Positions 46,637 to 53,698 of a stretch of 64,000 nt of DNA are shown here, piece after piece. The notes beneath the pieces were generated by a model. That model saw only the letters and a program-made list of their open reading frames with translations, did not search any database and had not been told where the DNA came from. Positions within the stretch are counted from its first letter, which is position 1. Every line of letters starts with the position of its first letter. The DNA is from Melittangium boletus DSM 14713 (GTDB lineage: Bacteria > Myxococcota > Myxococcia > Myxococcales > Myxococcaceae): contig NZ_CP022163.1 of the NCBI RefSeq assembly GCF_002305855.1, positions 5,394,292 to 5,458,291 of the forward strand. Direction: 5' to 3'. A program made the position numbers and the translations under genes.

Positions 46637-46677
46637 GGACAACCTTCGGCGTCAACATCCGCCGGACAGCCGCTTCA

Positions 46678-46728
46678 TCAGCGGGCCGTGCCGACGGAGG
46701 TGGACGCCTGACTCTTGCTTTCAGTCAA
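46678..46728 (-). CDS. Candidate 16-codon small ORF with perfect Shine-Dalgarno
   Basis: TTG-started MTESKSQASTSVGTAR, preceded at 46733-46743 by AAAGGAGGTGA, a full-length match to the 16S anti-Shine-Dalgarno at ideal spacing (7 bases from GGAGG). An ATG inside the same element (ATG CCT TGA) makes a two-codon ORF. The stretch 46487-46847 (361 bases) otherwise holds only the terminator. Whether the peptide matters, or the site serves regulation, cannot be told. Confidence 0.4.
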   Translation of the reverse strand: MTESKSQASTSVGTAR

Positions 46729-46847
46729 GGCATCACCTCCTTTCGTCTGCGGGCTTTTTTGTAATCACCGCCATTCCCTCGCGCCACCTGTCCTGGAGCG
46801 CTTTTGAAAGTCGGTTCCCCTACAGACGGGCGACCGCCCGGGCGCGC

Positions 46848-48626
46848 TCAGGCGGCCACGAACTGGCGCTCCACCAACCGGCGGTAGAGGCCCTCCTGGC
46901 CCATGAGGGTGGAGTGGTCGCCGCTCTGCACCACCTGGCCTCCCTCCATCACCACCACCCGGTCGGCTCCCACCACCGTGGACAGCCGGTGGGCGATGAT
47001 GAGCGTGGTGCGCCCCTGCATCAGCCGTTCCAGGGCCTCCTGCACCAGGTGCTCGCTCTCCGCGTCCAGCGCGCTCGTGGCCTCGTCCAGCACCAGCAGG
47101 CGTGGATCCTTGAGCACCGCGCGGGCGATGGCGATGCGCTGCTTCTGGCCGCCGGACAGCTGCACGCCCCGCTCGCCCACCAGGGTGCGGTAGCCCTCGG
47201 GAAAGCGGGAGATGAAGTCGTGGGCGTTGGCGGCGCGCGCGGCGGCCTCCACTTCCTCGTCCGAGGCGGCCGGACGCCCATAGCGGATGTTGTCCGCGAT
47301 GGAGGAGGCGAAGAGCATGGGCTCCTGGGCCACCGTGCCCACCTGCTGGCGCAGCCACTCGGTGTCGAGCCCGTCCAGCTCCCGCCCATCCAGCAGCACG
47401 CGCCCCTCCTGGGGGTCGTACATGCGCGCGAGCAGCGCGGCGATGGTGGACTTGCCCGCGCCCGAGGGGCCGACGATGGCCACCACCTCGCCCGGGGCGA
47501 CGTCCAGGTGGATGCCCTTGAGCACCGGCACGTCCCGGCGCGTGGGGTACGCGAAGCGCACGTCCTTGAATTCCACGTGGCCGCGCACACTGGCCAGACG
47601 CTCGCCGCCCGAGGAGGGAATGGCGGGCTTGCGGTCCACCAGCTCGAAGACGCGCTCGGCCGCGCCCGAGGCGCGCATGAAGTCCGCCCACAGGTCCGCC
47701 AGCGCGCCCAGGGCGACGGCCACCATGAGCGAGTAGATGAGGAAGGAGGTGAGATTGCCCACCGTCATCTTCCCGTCCAGCACCAGCCGCCCGCCGTACC
47801 AGAGCACCACCGCCGAGGACAGGTAGCCCGCGGACGAGGCCCCCGCGAGGAAGTACGAGGACTGCTTGATGCGCCGGCGCGCCACGTCATAGGCGCGCTC
47901 GGTGGCGCTCTGGTAGCGCTCCACCTCGTGGCGCTCGGCGGCGAAGGAGCGCACGGTGCGGATGCCGGACAGGCTCTCCTCGGCCACCTCGTTGGCGGCC
48001 GCCAGCGCGTCCTGGGCTTCCTTGGACAGCCCGCGCACCTTGCGTCCGTACGACACCGCCCCCACCGCCACCGCGGGCACGATGGCGAGCATCAGCGCGG
48101 TGAGCACCGGCGACGTGTAGAAGAGCAGCGCGATGCCGCCCACCGCCTGGGCCGCGTTGCGCAGCGCCATGGAGATGTTCACGCTCACCGTGTTCTGCAG
48201 CACCGTGGTGTCCGAGGACAGGCGGTTGGTGAGCTCTCCCGTCTTGCGCTCGTCGAAGAAGCCCACCTCCTGGGACATGAGGCTCTGGAACAGGTCCTGC
48301 CGCAGCCGCGTCACCACGCGCTCGCCCGCGGTGGTGAAGAGGTAGTAGCGCAGCGCCATCGCCACGCCCTGCACCAGGAAGACGCCCACCATGGCCAGGG
48401 CCACGTTGTCGATGCGGGCGCGATCCCCGGCATGCAGCGCCTGGTCGATGATGTCGCCGATGATCTTCGGGTACACGAGCCCGAGCGCGCTGGCGATGAG
48501 CAGGAAGAGGGTGCCCAGCAGGATGCGGCGGGCCTGGGGCCGGGCCAGTCCCATGATGCGGCGGAACGTGACGCGGGAGAAACGGGGCTTCTTGGGAGCT
48601 TCGGGCTTCTGAATGGCGTCGGACAC
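46848..48626 (-). CDS. ABC exporter, MsbA/lipid-flippase-like half-transporter
   Basis: 592 aa, GTG start. Six-helix type I exporter domain (about 20-320), then the ATPase: Walker A GPSGAGKST, Q-loop AQEPMLFASS, signature LSGGQKQR, Walker B LLVLDEATSAL and H-loop AHRLST. Works as a homodimer in the inner membrane. Nearby kdsA/kdsC/kdsB favour lipid A or polysaccharide export, but MsbA cannot be told from other exporters by sequence alone. Confidence 0.88.
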   Translation of the reverse strand: MSDAIQKPEAPKKPRFSRVTFRRIMGLARPQARRILLGTLFLLIASALGLVYPKIIGDIIDQALHAGDRARIDNVALAMVGVFLVQGVAMALRYYLFTTAGERVVTRLRQDLFQSLMSQEVGFFDERKTGELTNRLSSDTTVLQNTVSVNISMALRNAAQAVGGIALLFYTSPVLTALMLAIVPAVAVGAVSYGRKVRGLSKEAQDALAAANEVAEESLSGIRTVRSFAAERHEVERYQSATERAYDVARRRIKQSSYFLAGASSAGYLSSAVVLWYGGRLVLDGKMTVGNLTSFLIYSLMVAVALGALADLWADFMRASGAAERVFELVDRKPAIPSSGGERLASVRGHVEFKDVRFAYPTRRDVPVLKGIHLDVAPGEVVAIVGPSGAGKSTIAALLARMYDPQEGRVLLDGRELDGLDTEWLRQQVGTVAQEPMLFASSIADNIRYGRPAASDEEVEAAARAANAHDFISRFPEGYRTLVGERGVQLSGGQKQRIAIARAVLKDPRLLVLDEATSALDAESEHLVQEALERLMQGRTTLIIAHRLSTVVGADRVVVMEGGQVVQSGDHSTLMGQEGLYRRLVERQFVAA

Positions 48627-48702
48627 GCGCGCAGACTAACGCGGGACGGGGCGCGAGGGAGTTTCCCGGACGCGGACCGCTCCGCCTGCCTGCCCGGCCA
48701 GT

Positions 48703-49443
48703 TCAGCCGCCGCGCAGCACCGCCTCCACCCGGGCCACGTCCTCGGGGACGTCCACCGCCACCGAACGCCCCGTCACCTGGCCACACCGGATGCGGATGC
48801 CATGCTCCAGCGCTCGGAGTTGCTCCAACTTTTCCGCCCCCTCCAAGGGAGTGGCGCTCAGGTGGGCGAGCCGCATCAGCGCCGGGCGCCGGTAGCCATA
48901 CAGCCCCAGATGGGCCCAGCGCCGCACCGCGGCCGCCTCGGACGGCTCGCGCACGAAGGGCAGGGCGGCGCGGCTGAAGTAGAGCGCGTCCCCGTTGAGC
49001 GCCAGCACCGCTTTCACCACATGGGGACTGTCCACCTCCGTGGACTCCAGGGGGCGCACCAGGGTCCCCATCTGGACCTCCGGGTCGGTGAAGAGGCGCG
49101 CGAGTACCCGCAGCGACTCGGGATCCACCAGCGGCTCGTCGCCCTGGACGTTCACCCACACCTCCACGTCCGCGCGCGTCCGGGCCACCTCGGCCACCCG
49201 GTCCGTTCCCGTGGCGCAGTCCGGCGAGGTCATCACCGCCGTGCCCCCGAAGCGCGCGACCTCGTCCTGGATGCGACGGTCGTCCGTGGCCACCAACACG
49301 TCCGCGAAGACGCGGGCCTCCTGACAGCGCCGCCAGACGTGTTCGATCATCGTCCGGCCGGCGATCAAGGTCAGGGGTTTGCCAGGAAAGCGCGTGCTGG
49401 CGTAGCGCGCGGGAATGACGGCGACAGGATAGGGGGCGGGCAT
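48703..49443 (-). CDS. kdsB: CMP-Kdo synthetase (3-deoxy-manno-octulosonate cytidylyltransferase)
   Basis: 246 aa from ATG 49443. Nucleotidyltransferase signature VIPARYASTRFPGKPL, then VATDDRRI, CATGTDRVAEVA and VNVQGDEPLVDPE. Uses CTP to activate Kdo for lipid A. The start is placed at MPAPYPVAVIPARY; the long upstream frame is antisense noise over wecB. Divergent from wecB across 96 bp. Confidence 0.95.
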   Translation of the reverse strand: MPAPYPVAVIPARYASTRFPGKPLTLIAGRTMIEHVWRRCQEARVFADVLVATDDRRIQDEVARFGGTAVMTSPDCATGTDRVAEVARTRADVEVWVNVQGDEPLVDPESLRVLARLFTDPEVQMGTLVRPLESTEVDSPHVVKAVLALNGDALYFSRAALPFVREPSEAAAVRRWAHLGLYGYRRPALMRLAHLSATPLEGAEKLEQLRALEHGIRIRCGQVTGRSVAVDVPEDVARVEAVLRGG

Positions 49444-49539
49444 GGGCGGGCGCTGTCTATCAGATTCAAGACGCTGCACGGCCCTGGTGGACCGTGGGGC
49501 ACTGGTCTCCCCGGGGACGATACCTAACCTTGGGCCATC

Positions 49540-50667
49540 ATGAGGAAGGTTCTCCATATCGTCGGGGCCCGCCCCAATTTCATGAAGGTCGCGCCCATCC
49601 ACCGGGCCATCCGCGAGCGCGGCGTGCTCTCCCAGACGCTCGTCCATACCGGCCAGCACTACGACGTGAAGATGAGTGACGTCTTCTTCACGGACCTGGG
49701 CATGCCCGCTCCCGACATCCACCTGGGCATCGGCTCGGGCAGCCACACCGAGCAGACGGCGCGCGTGATGCTCGAGCTGGAGAAGGTGTTCGCTTCCGAG
49801 AAGCCGGACCTGGTGTCCGTGGTGGGTGACGTCAACAGCACCCTGGCCGGGGCGCTCGTGGCGGCGAAGATGAACATCCGCCTCGCGCACGTGGAGGCGG
49901 GTCTGCGCAGCGGCGACCACTCCATGCCCGAGGAGATCAACCGCCTGCTCACCGACCGCGTCGCGGATCTGCTCCTCACGCCCTCGGCCGACGCGGACGC
50001 CAACCTGCTGCGCGAGGGCATTGCCCCCTCCCGCATCCGCCTGGTGGGCAACGTGATGATCGACTCGCTCCTCACGGCGCGCGAGCAGGCCTTGCGCCTG
50101 CCCACCCTCAAGGAGCTGGGCTTCACGCCTCGCCACTACGCGGTGTGCACCCTGCACCGCGCCTCCAACGTGGATGACGTCAATACCCTGCGCGGGCTCC
50201 TGTCCGCGCTCGCCCACGTGGCCAGCCGCCTGCCCGTCGTCTTCCCCGTCCACCCGCGCACCCGCAAGCGCATCGTGGACATGGGCCTCGGGTCCACGCT
50301 GGAGCGCACTCCGGGCCTGCGCCTGGTGGACCCCCTGGGCTACCTCGAGTTCCTCGCGCTCACCTCCCAGGCCCGGCTCGTCTTCACCGATTCGGGTGGG
50401 CTCCAGGAGGAGACGACCGTGCTCGGCATCCCCTGTCTCACGGTGCGCGAGAACACCGAGCGGCCCATCACCGTGGACGTGGGCACCAACCTGGTCGTGG
50501 GCACGGACCCCGCCCGCATCCAGCAGGCCGCCGACCTCATCCTCGATGGACACGAGAAGAAGGGCCGCGTGCCCGAGCTGTGGGATGGCCGCTCGGGCGA
50601 GCGCATCGCCCGGTTGTACGAGGAAGTGCTCGGCGTCGGGGACGCGCCCCGCCGCGCCGCCGTTTGA
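49540..50667 (+). CDS. wecB: UDP-N-acetylglucosamine 2-epimerase (non-hydrolysing)
   Basis: 375 aa. Starts VLHIVGARPNFMKVAPIHRA, with HTGQHYD, VVGDVNSTLAGALVAAK, HVEAGLRSGDHSMPEEINR and TDSGGLQEE. Converts UDP-GlcNAc to UDP-ManNAc for surface polysaccharide. It converges on the oxygenase gene with a 33-bp gap lacking an obvious terminator. Confidence 0.95.
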   Translation: MRKVLHIVGARPNFMKVAPIHRAIRERGVLSQTLVHTGQHYDVKMSDVFFTDLGMPAPDIHLGIGSGSHTEQTARVMLELEKVFASEKPDLVSVVGDVNSTLAGALVAAKMNIRLAHVEAGLRSGDHSMPEEINRLLTDRVADLLLTPSADADANLLREGIAPSRIRLVGNVMIDSLLTAREQALRLPTLKELGFTPRHYAVCTLHRASNVDDVNTLRGLLSALAHVASRLPVVFPVHPRTRKRIVDMGLGSTLERTPGLRLVDPLGYLEFLALTSQARLVFTDSGGLQEETTVLGIPCLTVRENTERPITVDVGTNLVVGTDPARIQQAADLILDGHEKKGRVPELWDGRSGERIARLYEEVLGVGDAPRRAAV

Positions 50668-50700
50668 ACCCTTGGCGGCCCTGTCGCCCCCCGGGGGCCC

Positions 50701-51861
50701 TCAGTCCCCGGTCCCGACGTGCTTCTGGTACTCCGTGCCGTCCGGAGGCACGGTCGCCAATGCGAGGTAGCCGGCGCCGTTTTCCTCCAGGACCCGTGCC
50801 GTGCTCTCCGGCGTGTGGAACTGCCAGCGCCGCAGCTCGGCGTTGCTCGCCGCGATCAAGGGAAGCAGCGACGTGGTGGGCGTGGCCGGAATCCCCAGTT
50901 CGTCGGCGCGCGCGTCGCCCTGGAACCTCCGGGTCAGGGCGTTGAGCAGGTCTCGCGCCAGGGGCCGCGTGAAGGGCGTGTCCTTGGGGGCGCACAACAT
51001 GTCCGTGGTGCTGTCGATCAGCGCCGAGACCAGGGCGCGTGAGTTCTCGTCTGGCGGCTGGATGGTGGAGTCGACCAGGTCCAGCAGTTCTCCAGCGTCG
51101 GCATGGTCGCGCACGGGCAGGAAGAAGCCCTCGTCCAGTCCCAGCAGGTGGCCGACGTACCACCAGTGCCGGTAGAGCGCTTGCTGCCGCGCCGGGGTGA
51201 GGGTGATCCCCATGGTCTCCAGGGCGCGCAGGGGCACCACGTTGAAGTCCAGCCAGGTGCGGGCGACATCGACCTGGCTGATGGGGACGCCCCACTGCTC
51301 CCGCTCCCAGCCGTGCTTGAGCGTCGTGGCGCGGACCCGGGCGTGCAGCAGCCGGACCTGAACGGTCTGGATGTAGCCGGGCGCACCGCGCACCAGCCCT
51401 CCGGGCAGCACGCCGTGGATGCGCCAGATGCCGGTCTCCAGCAGCCGTCTCGACGCCATGGTGGTGAGCCGGCCGCTCTGGACCAGCAGCCGGGCGATGG
51501 CGGGCGAGCTGTAGGTGTGCACCAGCGCGCCGACGGAGAAGGCCAGGTTGCTCCAGAGGGGAGGAATGGACAGCGACGCCTCGTCGCCCCGGAGCAGTGC
51601 CTCGCGATCGACCCACCCGGGCACGGTCTCGAGCTGGCGCAGCAGCGCGGCGATGGCCGGAGGGGGGCTCTCCAGGCTGTCCAGGCCCTTCTCGAGTCCC
51701 GCGTTGAGCACCCGCCTGCCCTCCTTGCCGAGTTCGTCCAGCTCGACGATCACCGCGTCCGCCAGCGGATCCCCCACCGCCAGCATTCGCGCCATGAAGT
51801 CCGCCTTGTCTCCATGCCGGGCTCGCGTGGCCTCGAAGTTGACCAGCCTGTTGGGAATCAT
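50701..51861 (-). CDS. Oxygenase MpaB family (DUF2236) protein
   Basis: 386 aa from ATG 51861, behind GGAGAG; an in-frame ATG at 51873 is the alternative. The DUF2236 fold shows as VRLLHARVRATTLKHGWERE, PISQVDVARTWLDFN and RHWWYVGHLLGLDEGFF. The family includes fungal MpaB and the heme-containing rubber oxygenase Lcp. Substrate unknown. It is divergent from a TetR gene with three operator-like palindromes between them, so it is very probably repressor-controlled and inducible. Confidence 0.85.
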   Translation of the reverse strand: MIPNRLVNFEATRARHGDKADFMARMLAVGDPLADAVIVELDELGKEGRRVLNAGLEKGLDSLESPPPAIAALLRQLETVPGWVDREALLRGDEASLSIPPLWSNLAFSVGALVHTYSSPAIARLLVQSGRLTTMASRRLLETGIWRIHGVLPGGLVRGAPGYIQTVQVRLLHARVRATTLKHGWEREQWGVPISQVDVARTWLDFNVVPLRALETMGITLTPARQQALYRHWWYVGHLLGLDEGFFLPVRDHADAGELLDLVDSTIQPPDENSRALVSALIDSTTDMLCAPKDTPFTRPLARDLLNALTRRFQGDARADELGIPATPTTSLLPLIAASNAELRRWQFHTPESTARVLEENGAGYLALATVPPDGTEYQKHVGTGD

Positions 51862-51902
51862 GAGGCTCTCCATTCCAGTCCGTGGGTGGCCGACCTGGCT
51901 TC

Positions 51903-51918
51903 CTGGCCGATCGTCCAG
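51903..51918. promoter_or_regulatory. TetR operator-like palindrome O1
   Basis: CTGGCCGATCGTCCAG, one mismatch from the perfect palindrome at 51961-51976. Confidence 0.7.
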
Positions 51919-51938
51919 TTCGTTCTCTAACGCCAGGG

Positions 51939-51954
51939 CTGGACGATCGTCAAG
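51939..51954. promoter_or_regulatory. TetR operator-like palindrome O2
   Basis: CTGGACGATCGTCAAG, one mismatch from the perfect site. On the minus strand it contains TTGACG, which with TTAGAG 17 bp further forms a plausible promoter for the oxygenase gene, so binding here would block it. Confidence 0.72.
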
Positions 51955-51960
51955 TAGCGG

Positions 51961-51976
51961 CTGGACGATCGTCCAG
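51961..51976. promoter_or_regulatory. TetR operator-like palindrome O3
   Basis: CTGGACGATCGTCCAG, a perfect 16-bp palindrome 22 bp (centre to centre) from O2 and about 65 bp before the tetR-type start. Confidence 0.78.
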
Positions 51977-52040
51977 TACGTTCTGGGATTCAGGCTGATA
52001 GGCTGGCGGCGCCCTGGAGGGCTTCCTAGGAGAGCGAACG

Positions 52041-52631
52041 ATGGCCGCCGCACCGGAGCGGACGCGGGACAGGATGAGCCGCGTCGCGCTCGAGTTGTTC
52101 ACGGCTCACAGCTACGAGGGCACATCCATCCAGATGATCGCCACGGCCATGGGGGTGTCCAAGGCGGCCGTGTCCTACCACTTCCGGACGAAGGAAGAGC
52201 TGCTGGCCGCCGTGGCGGAACCGGCGTTCAACGATCTGCAACGCTTCTTCGATGAGGTGGGGGCCGAGCCCGGGAAGGCGGCGCAACGGCGTCTGGCGCT
52301 CAAGGGCTATGTGTCCGTGCTGGTCAAGCACCGGGGGCTCCTGGCGCTGCTGGAGCAGGACCCGGCGGCGGCGGCCAGCCCCTTCGTCCGGGAGAAGATG
52401 ACGCACTTCGCGCAGCGCCTCGTCGGCCTCTTCATCGAGGACGCCTCCAATCCCAAGGAGCAGGTGTACGCGGCGGTCGCGCTCGGCGGCATGCGCAACG
52501 CGGCGGCGGTGTTCTCCATGTTCTCCGACGCGGAGCTGAACCAATATCTGCTGGCGGCCGCCGAGCGCATCTTCGGGCGGGCCGCGCCGCGGAAGTCCCG
52601 TGCCTCCCGCTCCCCGTCCTCCGGCCGCTGA
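52041..52631 (+). CDS. TetR-family transcriptional repressor
   Basis: 196 aa. N-terminal helix-turn-helix TSIQMIATAMGVSKAAVSYH (about 28-47) and a helical ligand domain. Divergent from the MpaB-type oxygenase. The 179-bp gap has three copies of a CTGGACGATCGTCCAG-type palindrome, so autoregulation and control of the oxygenase are likely. Confidence 0.92.
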   Translation: MAAAPERTRDRMSRVALELFTAHSYEGTSIQMIATAMGVSKAAVSYHFRTKEELLAAVAEPAFNDLQRFFDEVGAEPGKAAQRRLALKGYVSVLVKHRGLLALLEQDPAAAASPFVREKMTHFAQRLVGLFIEDASNPKEQVYAAVALGGMRNAAAVFSMFSDAELNQYLLAAAERIFGRAAPRKSRASRSPSSGR

Positions 52632-52663
52632 GTCCGCCGACGAGGCTTCACGCCACCGACCTC

Positions 52664-53689
52664 ATGCACTCCTCCGACGACAGCTTCCGAGCTTCCACCG
52701 ACGCTCCCGAGGGCTTCGCCGACGTCGCCTTCGTCGTCGAGCCGAACTACGCGGGGTGGCGGCTCGACCGCTATCTCGCGGAGAAACTGCGGCGTCTGTC
52801 GCGCGAGCGCCTGCACGGCATCATCCAGCGGGGCGTGCTGTGCGAGGGGCGCCGGCTCAAGCCCTCCACGCCCGTCTACCCAGGGCTCGCCTTCCGCCTG
52901 CGCCGGCCCGCGCGCGTCGAGCCCGACACCCCCACGCACCTGAGCGTCCTCTTCGAGGATGATTGGCTGTTGGTGCTCGACAAGCCCGCCGGCCTGCCGC
53001 TCCATCCCACCGCGCGCTACAACAAGGGCACCCTCGTCTCCCTGTTGCGCGAGCGCCTGGGTCAGGCCTCGGCGGAGCCCGCCCACCGGTTGGATCGCGA
53101 GACGAGTGGTCTGGTCGTCTGCGGGCGCACCACCGAGGCGTGCCGGGTGCTGGGCCGCCTCTTCATGTCCCGCGAGGTGCACAAGGAGTATCTCGCGGTG
53201 TGCGAAGGCCACCCTCCCCGGGACAGCTTCCGCGTGGACGCGCCGATCGCGGAGGGCACCGAGCTCATCCGCATCGCGGTGCGCATCGATCCCCTCCAGG
53301 GAAAACCCAGCCACACCCGCTTCGAGGTGCTCGAGCGCTTCCACCGCGAGGGAGAGCCTTTCTCCCTGCTGCGCTGCTTTCCCGAGACGGGCCGCCAGCA
53401 TCAAATCCGCATTCACCTGCACGCGGCGGGCTTCCCCATTGTTGGCGACAAGATGTACGGCCCGGACCCCGGCTACTTCGACCGCTTCAGCAAGCGCTGC
53501 CTGGAGCCGGAAGCCTGGAAGCGGTTGCGCCTGCCGCGTCATGCCCTGCACGCCGCGCGCATCTCCTTTCCGCACCCGGGCTCGGGTCGGCTCGTCACCT
53601 TCGAGGCCCCCCTGCCCGAGGATCTCCAGGGTTTCATCGCGGGTTGGTCTCCAGGGCAGGCGTCCGGCGGTGACGGGGAGGGTGCATAA
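52664..53689 (+). CDS. RluA-family pseudouridine synthase
   Basis: 341 aa. N-terminal S4 RNA-binding domain (about 30-85, GWRLDRYLAEKLRRLSRERL), then the catalytic domain with HRLDRETSG holding the catalytic Asp144 and PETGRQHQIRIHLHAAGFPI. Isomerises uridine in rRNA or tRNA; RluA, RluC and RluD targets cannot be distinguished here. Follows the TetR gene by 32 bp. Confidence 0.9.
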   Translation: MHSSDDSFRASTDAPEGFADVAFVVEPNYAGWRLDRYLAEKLRRLSRERLHGIIQRGVLCEGRRLKPSTPVYPGLAFRLRRPARVEPDTPTHLSVLFEDDWLLVLDKPAGLPLHPTARYNKGTLVSLLRERLGQASAEPAHRLDRETSGLVVCGRTTEACRVLGRLFMSREVHKEYLAVCEGHPPRDSFRVDAPIAEGTELIRIAVRIDPLQGKPSHTRFEVLERFHREGEPFSLLRCFPETGRQHQIRIHLHAAGFPIVGDKMYGPDPGYFDRFSKRCLEPEAWKRLRLPRHALHAARISFPHPGSGRLVTFEAPLPEDLQGFIAGWSPGQASGGDGEGA

Positions 53690-53698
53690 ACTTCTGTC

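Noticed and set aside
46731..46745. Plus-strand CATCACCTCCTTTCG resembling the 3' end of 16S rRNA
   Set aside because: No other 16S sequence is present; the likeness arises because the minus strand carries a perfect Shine-Dalgarno.
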